DNA from: Foliamicus sp965115835
GTDB lineage: Bacteria; Pseudomonadota; Gammaproteobacteria; Steroidobacterales; Foliamicaceae
Length of the DNA: 64,000 nucleotides
Direction of reading: 5' to 3'
NCBI GenBank assembly: GCA_965115835.1
Contig: OZ220471.1
Span: 2,170,001-2,234,000 of the forward strand
Part shown: positions 34,044 to 43,028 of the stretch, piece after piece
Position numbering within the stretch: position 1 is the stretch's first letter
How the letters are laid out: every line of letters begins with the position of its first letter
Notes under the pieces: model-generated
What the model was told of the DNA's origin: nothing
The model's input: only the letters and a program-made list of their open reading frames with translations
Database searches by the model: none
Position numbers and translations under genes: made by a program

Positions 34044-35489
34044 ATGGGCAAGAACCCCCTGCAATTCATCGATGTGCCCCGGCGTTCCCCGGTCAAGGAG
34101 GGCGCGGCGCAACGGATCGGCCATTTCCGCGAAATCTACGGTCATTACCCTTCCGACGAGGCCGCGCTGCAGGCCGGTCGATGCATCGACTGCGGCAACC
34201 CCTACTGCGAGTGGAAATGCCCGGTGCACAACTACATTCCCCACTGGCTGAAACTGGTGGAGGAAGGCCGGCTGTTCGAAGCGGCGGAGCTCTCGCACCA
34301 GACCAATTCGCTGCCGGAAATCTGCGGGCGCATCTGCCCGCAGGATCGTTTGTGCGAGGGCGCCTGCACCTTGAACGACGGGCTGGGCGCCGTGGCCATC
34401 GGCAGCATCGAGAAGTACATCACCGACGAAGCCCTGAACCAGGGCTGGCGGCCGGACCTCTCCGCCGTGAAGCCCACGGGCAAGAGCGCGGGAATCGTGG
34501 GCGCAGGCCCCGCCGGGCTGGCCTGTGCGGATGTGCTGGCGCGCGCCGGAGTGCATCCTGTGGTATACGACAGCTACGACGAGGCGGGGGGGTTGCTGAT
34601 CTACGGCATTCCGCCTTTCAAGCTCGAAAAGGAAGTCGTGCTGCGGCGCCGCAGGCTGCTGGAGGAGATGGGCGTTGAATTCGTGCTCGGCGTCACCGTC
34701 GGTGCGGATATCTCGCTTGCAGAGCTGCTCGAACAACACGATACGGTCTTTTTGGGCATGGGCGCGCCAGCCCCCGTGAGCGGAGGGTTCGATCCCGATG
34801 CAATGAAGGGCGTCCATCGCGCCCTTCCTTTCCTGATCGACAGCACCCGAATCGACATGGGGCTGAAGCGCGACGCATCGTCGGGGCTGGATGTGCGGGG
34901 CAAGCATGTGGTTGTGCTCGGCGGCGGCGACACCGCCATGGACTGCAACCGAACGGCAATCCGTCAGGGCGCGGCCAGCGTCACCTGCGCCTACCGCCGC
35001 GATGAGGAAAACATGCCGGGCTCGCGACGCGAAGTGCGCAACAGCCGCCAAGAGGGCGTGCGCTTTCTGTTCAACCGCCAACCCGCGCAGTTGCTGGGCA
35101 ACGGCAGCCTACAGGGCGTGAAGCTATTGGAAACCCGCCTGGGCGAACGCGACGCCAGCGGGCGGCGGAGAGCCGAGACCGTGCCCGGATCGGAAAAGGT
35201 GCTGCCAGCGGACAGGGTGCTGATCGCTTTCGGCTTCCGCCCCGCTCCGCCCCGCTGGCTGAACGAGCACGGCGTGGACCTGCACGCGGACGGACGGGTG
35301 CGGGTGCGGCGCACCGGGCCTACAGCGCACCAGACTACTCATCCCCGCATCTTTGCCGGCGGCGACATGGCGCGCGGCGCCGATCTGGTGGTGACTGCGG
35401 TGTTCGAAGGCCGTCAGGCGGCCCGGGGCATGCTCGCGCAGATGGGCGTCTCAAGTCCCCATCAGGAACCTTCGCACCCGGCGACATGA
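34044..35489 (+). CDS. gltD: Glutamate synthase small subunit
   Basis: The 481-residue FAD subunit passes electrons from NADPH to the large subunit. N-terminal cysteine clusters CIDCGNPYCEWKC and CGRICPQDRLCEGAC bind two [4Fe-4S] centres. The FAD Rossmann GAGPAGL lies near 152-158 and the NADPH site GGGDTAMDC near 293-301. The length is standard. It forms the gltBD operon. The 83 bases after it, up to the convergent rpoH stop, hold no gene and no clear terminator. Confidence 0.97.
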   Translation: MGKNPLQFIDVPRRSPVKEGAAQRIGHFREIYGHYPSDEAALQAGRCIDCGNPYCEWKCPVHNYIPHWLKLVEEGRLFEAAELSHQTNSLPEICGRICPQDRLCEGACTLNDGLGAVAIGSIEKYITDEALNQGWRPDLSAVKPTGKSAGIVGAGPAGLACADVLARAGVHPVVYDSYDEAGGLLIYGIPPFKLEKEVVLRRRRLLEEMGVEFVLGVTVGADISLAELLEQHDTVFLGMGAPAPVSGGFDPDAMKGVHRALPFLIDSTRIDMGLKRDASSGLDVRGKHVVVLGGGDTAMDCNRTAIRQGAASVTCAYRRDEENMPGSRREVRNSRQEGVRFLFNRQPAQLLGNGSLQGVKLLETRLGERDASGRRRAETVPGSEKVLPADRVLIAFGFRPAPPRWLNEHGVDLHADGRVRVRRTGPTAHQTTHPRIFAGGDMARGADLVVTAVFEGRQAARGMLAQMGVSSPHQEPSHPAT

Positions 35490-35572
35490 AGACATGAGGA
35501 GAGGGCATCCGGCCCCCACGCGGGCGGGGCAAATCCTGCTGGCCCGCCATGAGGGCGGCGAGCCCCCGGTCG

Positions 35573-36439
35573 TTACAGCGCGGTAATCGCCGTGCCCAGT
35601 TGCTTCAGCGCAAGATTCTCGATTTGCCGGATTCTTTCGGCGGAAACGCCGTAGCGGCCGGCCAGTTCGTGCAGCGTGGCCTTCTTTTCCGCCAACCGGC
35701 GAGCGGCGATGATGTCCCGCGAACGTTTGTCCAGACTTTCCAGAGCCTCGGACAATTGCTCGCGCGCGCGCTCCATGGCGTCCGCTTCTTCCAGTTCGGC
35801 GGCGGGGTCCGGGTCCGCGCTGGGCAGGTACTGCGAAGGCGCAAAGGTCTCCTCGTCATCATCGGACCCCGGCGGATCGAAAGCAACATCCTGGCCGGCG
35901 AGGCGCAACTCCATTTCCGCCACCTCCTCGGTCTTGACGCCGAGGTACTCGGCCACCGCCTGCTGCTCGTCCGGCGACATCCACCCCAGCCTCTTCCTGA
36001 GCTTGCGCAGGTTGAAGAACAGCTTGCGCTGGGCCTTGGTGGTGGCCACCTTGACCAGCCGCCAGTTGCGCAGGATGAACTCGTGGATTTCGGCGCGAAT
36101 CCAGTGCACCGCAAAGGTGACCAGACGCACGCCCACCGACGGGTCGAAGCGCTTGACGGCCTTCATCAGGCCCACATTGCCTTCCTGAATGAGATCGGCC
36201 ATCGGCAGGCCGTAACCCTGGTAGCCGCTGGCGACATGCACCACAAACCGAAGATGCGCCATGACCAACTCGCGCGCGGCATCCAGATCCTCTCCCTCGC
36301 GCAGGCGCACGGCCAGCTCGCGCTCTTCCTCCTCGCTGAGGGTGGGCACCGAACCCACTGCCTGTATGTACGCGTCCAGACTGCCCAGCGGACCCGCCAG
36401 GATCAGGTCGCGTTTGGTCGCGGCAATCGCAGTGTTCAT
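35573..36439 (-). CDS. rpoH: Heat-shock sigma factor RpoH (sigma-32)
   Basis: Directs RNA polymerase to heat-shock promoters. Starting at ATG 36439 (a purine-rich GAGAG lies upstream) it has 288 residues. Region 2 (YGLPMADLIQEGNVGLMKAV, then VRLVTFAVHWIRAEIHEFI) and the RpoH box QRKLFFNLRK, which separates RpoH from RpoD and RpoS, are plain. Region 4 carries the helix-turn-helix ATLHELAGRYGVSAERIRQIE near the end. The upstream ATG 36454 is less likely. A TAGAAT -10 lies 29 bases upstream. Confidence 0.96.
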   Translation of the reverse strand: MNTAIAATKRDLILAGPLGSLDAYIQAVGSVPTLSEEEERELAVRLREGEDLDAARELVMAHLRFVVHVASGYQGYGLPMADLIQEGNVGLMKAVKRFDPSVGVRLVTFAVHWIRAEIHEFILRNWRLVKVATTKAQRKLFFNLRKLRKRLGWMSPDEQQAVAEYLGVKTEEVAEMELRLAGQDVAFDPPGSDDDEETFAPSQYLPSADPDPAAELEEADAMERAREQLSEALESLDKRSRDIIAARRLAEKKATLHELAGRYGVSAERIRQIENLALKQLGTAITAL

Positions 36440-36467
36440 CGCAGCATCTCTCACCGTCGCGGGGCGT

Positions 36468-36473
36468 ATTCTA
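36468..36473 (-). promoter_or_regulatory. Candidate -10 of rpoH
   Basis: TAGAAT on the minus strand (complement of 36468-36473), 29 bases before the ATG. The -35 is not clear. The rest of the 333-base gap between rpoH and trmB holds the second repeat element and a possible trmB promoter (TATAAC near 36690), with no gene. Confidence 0.35.
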
Positions 36474-36509
36474 CCATACGCCGGGGATGCAAGGTTCGCC
36501 TTGTACGGG

Positions 36510-36630
36510 CAGCTATTCCCGCCAAGTGTGACAATGCTCGAAAATCATCTCCGGTCCAACGCCTGAATGGTTACAAGCTTGGGTATTCGGCCCTGAACGA
36601 ACGACTCTGCATCGTTAGCGGGAATTGCTG
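36510..36630. repeat. MITE-like element, copy 2
   Basis: A 121-bp copy with ends CAGCTATTCCCGCCAAG and the complement of CAGCAATTCCCGCTAAC, lying between rpoH and trmB in the opposite orientation to copy 1. It is flanked by TTGTACGGG (36501-36509) and TTGCACGGG (36631-36639), a 9-bp duplication with one mismatch, which is direct evidence of transposition. Confidence 0.85.
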
Positions 36631-36772
36631 TTGCACGGGCTCGCTGCGCGCAAACCTTGAAAGAGGGGCCTGATGCCCTGTTTTCGCAATATAACGTATT
36701 CCACCGTATGGTGTTTCCCGGTCCAGGGCGCAGTGAAGGCGGCTTGCGGTCATCGGGACGGGTCGAAGCCGA

Positions 36773-37450
36773 ATGAACGACAGGGCTGAGAGACGGGCCG
36801 CTCCCCGCAGTTACGTGCGCAGGTCGGGGCGGATCACCCGGGCGCAGAAGCGCGCGCTGGAAGAGTTGTGGCCGCAGTACGGCGTGGATGAGCAGGCCGT
36901 TCCCCTCTCGCTTGAGGCGCTTTTCGGCCGCAAGGCGCCAACAGTCCTCGAAATCGGCTTCGGGAACGGAGATGCGCTGGTGCGGGCCGCAGCGGAATCC
37001 CCGCAATGCAATTTTCTGGGCGTGGAGGTCCATCTGCCGGGACTGGGCCGTTGCCTGCTGCAGGCAGAGAGCGCCAGCCTTTCCAACCTGCGTCTTTTCA
37101 ATGCCGACGCCATGGAGATATTGCGCCAGCAGCTGCCGCCGGCTTCGCTGGCGATGGTGTGCCTGTATTTCCCCGATCCCTGGCCGCGCAAGCGGCGCCA
37201 CAAGCGCCGGCTGGTGCAGCCCGCTTTCGTCGGGTTGCTGGCGCGCGTTCTGGAACCGGGAGGCGTGTTCCATGTGGCCACGGACTGGGCTCCGTACGCC
37301 GAACACATCGAAGCCGTCATGAACTCCAGCGCCGCGTTCGAACTTCTGGCCAGCGTGCCTGCGCGCCACGCCACGCGGTTCGAGTTGCGCGGCCGCGCGC
37401 TGGGCCACGAAATCCGCGAAGCCGCCTATCGTCTCGGGCCGTCCTTATGA
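36773..37450 (+). CDS. trmB: tRNA (guanine-N7-)-methyltransferase
   Basis: Methylates G46 in the variable loop of tRNAs with S-adenosylmethionine. The 225-residue protein has the SAM motif VLEIGFGNGDAL (about 59-70), the family signature FPDPWPRKRRHKRRLV and the C-terminal TDWAPYAEHI motif. The length is typical. The last six bases overlap the 3-prime end of the convergent ampG gene. The start ATG 36773 has only a weak ribosome site (GAAG). Confidence 0.96.
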   Translation: MNDRAERRAAPRSYVRRSGRITRAQKRALEELWPQYGVDEQAVPLSLEALFGRKAPTVLEIGFGNGDALVRAAAESPQCNFLGVEVHLPGLGRCLLQAESASLSNLRLFNADAMEILRQQLPPASLAMVCLYFPDPWPRKRRHKRRLVQPAFVGLLARVLEPGGVFHVATDWAPYAEHIEAVMNSSAAFELLASVPARHATRFELRGRALGHEIREAAYRLGPSL

Positions 37451-38800
37451 ACCGGGCGCGCTGCCCTGCCGGACCTGCCCGGTTCCCGGGGCGCGCCCGG
37501 AGACTTTCAGCCCGGTAACCCAAACAGCCAGCAGGATCGCGGGAACGCCGGCCAAGCAAACCAGAATGTAGAAATTCACCCAGCCCAGTTGCAGCGAGAG
37601 GAAGCCGGACCCGCCGGCCAGGAGCTTGCCGGGCAGGGCCATGAGCGAACTCAGCAGCGCATACTGGGTGGCGGTGTGCTTGCGCGAGGTCAGGCCGGAC
37701 AGGAAAGCGATAAAAGCGGTGCCTGAACAACCGGCGCTGAAGTTGTCGCCGGTGATAACGGCGGCAAGGAGCCAGAGATCGGGTTCGCCCGCCGAGGCAA
37801 CAGCCGCGAAGGCCAGATTGGTGGCGGCAAGCAGAATGGCCGAAGCAATCAGGGGCAAGCGCAATCCGAATCGACCCACCGCCAGACCGCCGACCAGAAT
37901 GCCTGCCAGCGTTGCGACCGTTCCGTACAGCTTGGCGACCGCGGCAATCTCGGCCAGGCTGTATCCCATGTCCAGGTAGAAGGGGTTGGCCATGACGCCC
38001 ATCAGGTAATCGCTGACCCGAAACAGCGCCACGAAGGCAAGGATCGCAAGGGCATGCCTCTTGTGGCGGCGGAAAAAGTCACCCCAAGGCTCCAGGATAT
38101 GAGAGCGTATCCACTCTGCGGCGCTTCCTTCGTGTCGATAAAGGGCTCCAGCGCCGCCATTTTCCCGCGCCCTCTCGTGATGCTGCGGCTCGGCGATCAG
38201 CAGCACGGTCAGCACACCCACGCCCATGCAGGCGGCCATCAACAGGTAAACCAGCCGCCAGTCGAATGTGGCCGCAAGGAAAAGCGCGCCCGCACCGGAA
38301 ACCAGCATGGCCAGACGATAACCGTACTGGTAGCTGGCCGACATGGCCGCCTGACGCTCCACCTCCACCGCTTCGATTCGCCAGGCGTCCAGGGCTATGT
38401 CCTGCGTAGCCGAAGAGAAGGAAGCCAGCAGCGCAAAAACCGCAAGGGGAAGTACGCTCTCCAGCGGGTTCGTCGTGCTTAGCAGCACCAGTCCGGCGAT
38501 AACGCCGAGTTGGGCCAGGAGCATCCACGAACGACGCCTGCCGAGCAGGCGGTGCAGCACCGGCAGCCGCACTCCGTCCACCAGCGGCGCCCAAAGAAGC
38601 TTCAGCGGGTACATGAGGCTGACCCAGCCCAGCAGGCCAATGGTTCCACGGTTTACGCCCACATCCGCCAGCCATGCGGTCAATGTGCCGAATACGAGGA
38701 GGAACGGCAGGCCCGCCGAAAAACCCAGAAACAACATCGCCAGTACCCGGCGATGCAGGAACGCGCCAAAGCCACCGTATCGGTCCGTGCGAATCGTCAT
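37445..38800 (-). CDS. ampG: AmpG-type muropeptide permease (MFS)
   Basis: Imports anhydro-muropeptides for cell-wall recycling and so influences beta-lactamase induction where AmpR is present. The 451-residue, 12-helix protein has the AmpG hallmarks LGFSAGLPFLLVFGTLTAWL, GWVSLMYPLKLLWAPLVD and SATQDIALDAWRIE. The open frame runs upstream to 39190 but ATG 38800 gives the family start. A loop segment near 210-235 (ENGGAGALYRHEGSAAEW) is encoded partly by a 29-bp stretch identical to part of the AGCS symporter gene, in another frame. Confidence 0.93.
   Translation of the reverse strand: MTIRTDRYGGFGAFLHRRVLAMLFLGFSAGLPFLLVFGTLTAWLADVGVNRGTIGLLGWVSLMYPLKLLWAPLVDGVRLPVLHRLLGRRRSWMLLAQLGVIAGLVLLSTTNPLESVLPLAVFALLASFSSATQDIALDAWRIEAVEVERQAAMSASYQYGYRLAMLVSGAGALFLAATFDWRLVYLLMAACMGVGVLTVLLIAEPQHHERARENGGAGALYRHEGSAAEWIRSHILEPWGDFFRRHKRHALAILAFVALFRVSDYLMGVMANPFYLDMGYSLAEIAAVAKLYGTVATLAGILVGGLAVGRFGLRLPLIASAILLAATNLAFAAVASAGEPDLWLLAAVITGDNFSAGCSGTAFIAFLSGLTSRKHTATQYALLSSLMALPGKLLAGGSGFLSLQLGWVNFYILVCLAGVPAILLAVWVTGLKVSGRAPGTGQVRQGSAPGS
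38131..38159. repeat. 29-bp sequence shared exactly with the AGCS symporter gene (ampG copy)
   Basis: Identical to 28409-28437 but read in a different frame, giving GGAGALYRH in a cytoplasmic loop where AmpG proteins vary. It is likely a short templated insertion. Confidence 0.85.
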
Positions 38801-38850
38801 GCGCGGGAGCCTTCCGGAGAATGAACCCGGGTCACTGGCGGTCGCCGCGT

Positions 38851-39624
38851 TCAGTCCGCATATGCATAGTCGAGGATCAGCGGCGCGTGGTCCGAGAAGC
38901 GCTTGCGCTTGTAGATGGAAGCGGATATGGCGCGTTCCGCCAACCCCGGCGTGGCCACCTGATAGTCGATGCGCCAGCCGACGTTTTTCGCCCAGGCCTG
39001 ACCGCGGTTCGACCACCAGGTGTACTGGTCGGGATCGGGGTTGAGCCGCCGGAAGCAATCGACGAAACCGAGCTCTCCGAACAATCGGTCCATCCACGCG
39101 CGCTCTTCGGGCAGGAAGCCGGAATTCTTCTGGTTGCCGCGCCAGTTCCTGAGGTCGATCCGGCGATGGGCGATGTTGAAGTCGCCGCACAGAAGGTATT
39201 GCCGGCCGCTATCGCGGGCCGCGGCGAGCAGGGGCGTGAATTCTTCGAGAAAGCGGTACTTGGCTGCCTGACGCTTCTCCGAGGACGATCCCGAGGGCAG
39301 GTACAGGGAAACCACGCTCAATGACCCGAAGCGGGCTTCGAGATAACGGCCCTCGGAGTCGAACTCCGTCGAGCCGAAGCCGCGCAACACCTCGTCGGGT
39401 TGCCGGCGCGAATAAAGGCCCACCCCTGAATACCCCTTGCGTTCGGCGCATTCGTAAAAGCAGCGCCAATTGCGCGGCCAGAACCCGGAGCCCTGCAGTT
39501 GGTCTTCCTGGGCCTTGAGCTCCTGCAGGCACGCCAGGTCGGCTTTCTGGCGCCGCAGCCAGTCGAAGAAACCCTTGCGCGCCGCAGCGCGAATCCCGTT
39601 GGCGTTAAGCGTGATGACCCGCAT
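38851..39624 (-). CDS. xthA: Exodeoxyribonuclease III (AP endonuclease)
   Basis: Cuts DNA at abasic sites and degrades 3-prime ends in base-excision repair. The 257-residue protein has the family landmarks: TLNANGIRAA, the metal Glu in CLQELKAQE, the catalytic LLCGDFNIAH (Asp and Asn), WRIDY and the C-terminal SDHAPL with the catalytic His. Length fits the xth family. It is the second-last gene of the long minus-strand run that ends with ampG, 50 bases upstream of it. Confidence 0.94.
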   Translation of the reverse strand: MRVITLNANGIRAAARKGFFDWLRRQKADLACLQELKAQEDQLQGSGFWPRNWRCFYECAERKGYSGVGLYSRRQPDEVLRGFGSTEFDSEGRYLEARFGSLSVVSLYLPSGSSSEKRQAAKYRFLEEFTPLLAAARDSGRQYLLCGDFNIAHRRIDLRNWRGNQKNSGFLPEERAWMDRLFGELGFVDCFRRLNPDPDQYTWWSNRGQAWAKNVGWRIDYQVATPGLAERAISASIYKRKRFSDHAPLILDYAYAD

Positions 39625-39663
39625 GCGGATGGCGGTTGCTTGCGGGGCAGGGCGCGGCCGACC

Positions 39664-40425
39664 TTACCAGCGCAGGCCTCCGTCGAGATCGATCACGCGC
39701 CCGGAGATGTAGTCGTTCTCCAGGATGAACTGTGCGGTGTGCGCCACTTCGTCCGGCTCCCCCAGACGCTTCGCCGGAACCATGGCCGCGAGACGCTCGC
39801 GGGCTTCGGGTTTCATCGCCGCCACCATCTCGGTATTCATCAGCCCCGGGGCAATGGCCGCCGTGCGAATGCCGTGGCGTGCCAGTTCGCGCGCCCACAA
39901 GACAGTCAGGGCGGCCACACCGGCCTTGGTGGCGGAATAGTTCGACTGGCCGAAATTGCCCGCGCGCGACAGGCTGGAAATGTTGATAATCACGCCCCCG
40001 GCGCCGAAGCGCGCCATGTGCGCCGCCGCCTCGCGCGCACACAGGAAAGTGCCGGTGAGGTTGACGTCGATAACCGCCTGCCAGTCCTCCAGCGACATCT
40101 TGCCCAGCAACTCGCCGTCCTTGAACTTGACCATCAGGCCGTCGCGGGTAATGCCGGCATTGTTGATCAGCACATCCAGCGCGCCGCAGTCGGAGGCCAC
40201 CGCGTCCATGAAGGCGATGACATCCGCTTCCCTAGCGACGTTAGCGCCGTAACAGCGCACTTCGGCGCCCGCCTGACGGCATCGGGCGGCCGTGTCGGCC
40301 AGATTTTCCCGCTTCAGATCGCACAAGGCCAGAAGCGCGCCGACGCTCGCCAGCCGGTGCGCCATGGCGGCGCCCAGCCCGCGCGCCGCTCCCGTAATGA
40401 CTATGGTCCTGCCCTTGATCTCCAC
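39664..40425 (-). CDS. Short-chain dehydrogenase, 3-oxoacyl reductase-like
   Basis: A 253-residue SDR with the NAD(P) motif TGAARGLG (12-19), the NNAGI motif near 90-94 and the catalytic Ser-Tyr-Lys in SSLSRAGNFGQSNYSATKAG (Tyr and Lys four apart). It resembles FabG-type 3-oxoacyl-ACP/CoA reductases. No other fatty-acid synthesis gene is near, but an enoyl-CoA hydratase/isomerase and a CoA transferase are in the same region, so it may act on a CoA thioester in a side pathway. Start GTG 40425. Confidence 0.9.
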   Translation of the reverse strand: MEIKGRTIVITGAARGLGAAMAHRLASVGALLALCDLKRENLADTAARCRQAGAEVRCYGANVAREADVIAFMDAVASDCGALDVLINNAGITRDGLMVKFKDGELLGKMSLEDWQAVIDVNLTGTFLCAREAAAHMARFGAGGVIINISSLSRAGNFGQSNYSATKAGVAALTVLWARELARHGIRTAAIAPGLMNTEMVAAMKPEARERLAAMVPAKRLGEPDEVAHTAQFILENDYISGRVIDLDGGLRW

Positions 40426-40456
40426 TCGAACTGCTCCCCCGGGAAATCGCTCAATC

Positions 40457-41509
40457 CTACTCGATTACGCTGGCGGTTTCTTCCGCCGGCCGGTTCCCGG
40501 CCACCGCCCAGCCCATCAGCGCCTCGCCGCGGTAAATCAACGGGAACCAGCCCTCAATTGCTATGCCCGCCGAGCGCAGGCAGTCCAGCAAGCGGTCGAA
40601 CTGTTCGGCGCTGGGGGTGGCGGCGAGCAGGTCCTCCATGCGCCTGCGGTAGGCTGCGCAAGATTCGCGCAGCAGCTGTATGGCGGCCCGCCTCTGCGAG
40701 GGGTTCAAGTCGGGCGCGAAAACGCCGCTCAGACCGTGCAGCACCAATCCGATTCCGTTGCCCGGATCCCGGTATCGCGCGGCGTGTTGCCGCACCCTCT
40801 CCACCGAGGCGTTCAGCTTCCGCCGGAGATGCTCGGCCTTGCCGTCCTGCCGCAACAGGCGCCGCTCGAAGCGGCTGGACGCGCCGCTCATGGCCTCGAC
40901 CACCTGCCCGGCCTTTTCGAGCAGCCGCTCCCGATCCAGGCAAAAGCGATGTTGCTCCAGCCCCTCCCGCGCTTCGCGCACCACCACCGAGTTGACGTGA
41001 TGAGTAACGAGCGCGATGCGTCCGCCGGGCTTGAGGATGCGCATGGCCTCCCGGGCGCTGGCCGCCGGCTCGCCGTACTCGAATCCATATTGCGAAGTCA
41101 ACAGGTCCACGCTCCGGCTATCCACCGAAGTGCGCTCGTTCGGCGCGTTGCCGCGGAAATGCACCTGATTCAGCCATTGTCTGGCCGCATCGCCCCCTCC
41201 CCCTTTCAAATCCCGCCGGGGCGCGATGGCCGCCTTGTCCAGCGCCTCGATCTCGAACTGCATGCCACGCCTTGAGGAATACTCCGCCGCCAGCAACGCA
41301 ACTGCCCCGTTGCCGGTAGCAAGGTCCACCACCCGCGAGCCGGGCGACAAGGCGGCAAACTGGCGTTCCCAGAATTGCCTAATCTCGCCGTCGTAATTGG
41401 GATTGCCGCGCCGCTCGAAGGTTGTGACGCTGCCGTGGCGCCAGAACTGCAGCCACTCGTTGTCGTCGAGCTTTCTGCGGGATCGGCCCTTTTGCCCGGT
41501 GCTGCCCAT
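40457..41509 (-). CDS. Class I SAM-dependent methyltransferase, substrate unknown
   Basis: A 350-residue protein with the SAM-binding motif VVDLATGNGAVALLA (about 60-74), an acidic loop at motif II (EIEALDKA), and the post-motif segments LLTSQYGFEYGE and ILKPGGRIALVTHH. The C-terminal 150 residues are helical and specific to this protein, probably a substrate cap. It sits between the reductase and the enoyl-CoA hydratase with short gaps (31 and 15 bases). The methyl acceptor cannot be inferred. Confidence 0.8.
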   Translation of the reverse strand: MGSTGQKGRSRRKLDDNEWLQFWRHGSVTTFERRGNPNYDGEIRQFWERQFAALSPGSRVVDLATGNGAVALLAAEYSSRRGMQFEIEALDKAAIAPRRDLKGGGGDAARQWLNQVHFRGNAPNERTSVDSRSVDLLTSQYGFEYGEPAASAREAMRILKPGGRIALVTHHVNSVVVREAREGLEQHRFCLDRERLLEKAGQVVEAMSGASSRFERRLLRQDGKAEHLRRKLNASVERVRQHAARYRDPGNGIGLVLHGLSGVFAPDLNPSQRRAAIQLLRESCAAYRRRMEDLLAATPSAEQFDRLLDCLRSAGIAIEGWFPLIYRGEALMGWAVAGNRPAEETASVIE

Positions 41510-41524
41510 CGCGGCGCGAGCAGG

Positions 41525-42328
41525 CTAGGCGCCCGTGAAGCGTGGCGACCTTTTCTCCAGGAAAGCGGCTATGCCTTCGGCTGCATCCGCCGTGGCGTTG
41601 CAGGCCTGCTGGGCCTCGGCTTCGGCCATGAACATGTCATCGAAAGACAGCGTTCCCGCCTTGCGGATCAGCCTCTTGGTGGCCGCCAGCGCCAGCGGCG
41701 CCTTCAGCGCCAGTTGCGCCGCCCAGTCCTCGGCCGCCTGCAGGGCTTCGCCTGACGGGACCAGCCGGTTGACCAGATTCAGTTCCCTGGCGCGCGCCGC
41801 GGCCATGCGCTCGCCGCCGATCGCGAATTCGAACGCCGCGCGCTGGCCCAGCGCCTGGGTGAGCGTCCAGGTGGAGCCGCCGTCGGGAATGAGGCCGATG
41901 CCGGAGAAGGGGCAGAGCAAAAAGGCGCTTTCCTCCATGACCACAAGGTCGCAGGCCATCGCAAGAGACATGCCGATGCCCGCGGCGCCGCCCTGGATGG
42001 CGGCAATCACGGGCTGCGGCGCCTGCGTGATCGCGTCGAAAACCGGCTTGTATTCCTCAACGAGCACATCGCGTATCGATTCCGTCCTGGCGGCAGCGGC
42101 CTGCTTCAGGTTTGCGCCGGCGCTGAAGAACCTTCCGCTGCCTCCCAGGACGATAACCCGCACCGCCGGATCCCGGCACTCGGCCGCAAGCGTGGCGGCC
42201 AACTGTTTCCTCAACTCCGGCGTGAAACTGTTGAGACTGCCGGGTTGGTCCATCAGGACCGTGGCGACCGCGCCGCACCGGCGCGCCAGAACAACCGTGT
42301 CCTGCGCTCCGGTTTCCGCGCTACCCAC
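41525..42328 (-). CDS. Enoyl-CoA hydratase/isomerase family protein (PaaG-like)
   Basis: A 267-residue crotonase-fold enzyme. The oxyanion hole is formed by FSAGANLKQ and GGAAGIGMSLAMACD. In the active-site segment GIGLIPDGGSTW the acidic residue is Asp in the pattern common to PaaG-type 1,2-epoxy/enoyl-CoA isomerases rather than the two-Glu hydratases, so isomerase activity is favoured. Start GTG 42328 directly abuts the stop of the GST gene with no gap, so the two are coupled. Confidence 0.88.
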   Translation of the reverse strand: MGSAETGAQDTVVLARRCGAVATVLMDQPGSLNSFTPELRKQLAATLAAECRDPAVRVIVLGGSGRFFSAGANLKQAAAARTESIRDVLVEEYKPVFDAITQAPQPVIAAIQGGAAGIGMSLAMACDLVVMEESAFLLCPFSGIGLIPDGGSTWTLTQALGQRAAFEFAIGGERMAAARARELNLVNRLVPSGEALQAAEDWAAQLALKAPLALAATKRLIRKAGTLSFDDMFMAEAEAQQACNATADAAEGIAAFLEKRSPRFTGA

Positions 42329-42982
42329 CTAGGCCGCGCCTCGAGAGCGGGCGTAGGCCGGACGTCCGGTGCAGGTCTTGATCCACTTTTCGACGTGCGG
42401 CCATGGCTCGAGGCCGACACCGAGCATGACCAGCATGTCGAGCACCGATACGCAGATCAGGTCCGCCGCCGTGAACTGGTCGCCAACCAGGAAAGACCGC
42501 TTGGCCAGTTTCTTCTCCAGCGTGCTCAGGGGATCCTCGAGAGCGTCCCGCGCCGCCCGGGCGGCGGCCTCATTGTGGTCGTCGCCGGTGTGTACGAATT
42601 TCTGCATGAACAGGATCACGATATGCGGCTCCAGCTCCGTCACCGCAAAGAAGGCCCACTGCAGCACATAGGCGCGTTCCGCCTGCACAGCCTGATCGTT
42701 CCGCCCCCCATCGCCGGCGCCTCGCCGGGAGGCAGGCCAGAGCTCCCCTTCGGGATCCCTGGAGGCCAGGTACAGGTTGATGGCGGTTGACTCGAACAGC
42801 TTGATCGCCCCGTCCTCCATCGCCGGCGCCTTGCCGGTAAGCGTGACCTTGCCGATCGCCTTCCTGCGCTCCTCCCGCGACAGGTCTTCCATGGGAACAT
42901 GTTCGTAAGGGATGCCCAATTCCTCCAGCATCCACAGGCAGCGTGCTGCCCGGGAATTGAGCGGGCCATACAAGCGAATCAT
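42329..42982 (-). CDS. Glutathione S-transferase
   Basis: A 217-residue GST. The N-terminal thioredoxin-like domain (1-80) has MIRLYGPLNSRAARCLWML and the glutathione-site FESTAINLYLA; the C-terminal helical domain (90-215) has FLVGDQFTAADL with the capping-box Asp. ATG 42982 is chosen over upstream starts because GAGGAGAG precedes it and it fits the family N-terminus. Such enzymes in catabolic operons isomerise or dehalogenate intermediates; here the context is unclear. Confidence 0.92.
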   Translation of the reverse strand: MIRLYGPLNSRAARCLWMLEELGIPYEHVPMEDLSREERRKAIGKVTLTGKAPAMEDGAIKLFESTAINLYLASRDPEGELWPASRRGAGDGGRNDQAVQAERAYVLQWAFFAVTELEPHIVILFMQKFVHTGDDHNEAAARAARDALEDPLSTLEKKLAKRSFLVGDQFTAADLICVSVLDMLVMLGVGLEPWPHVEKWIKTCTGRPAYARSRGAA

Positions 42983-43028
42983 CACATGCTCTCCTCGAAA
43001 AGTTGCTGCCAACCGTCTTTTTTCACTG

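Noticed and set aside
29393..34096. A very long minus-strand open frame (over 2,100 codons) running antisense through gltB into the symporter gene
   Set aside because: The part opposite gltB has no recognisable protein features and is an effect of high third-position GC; only the symporter part is real.
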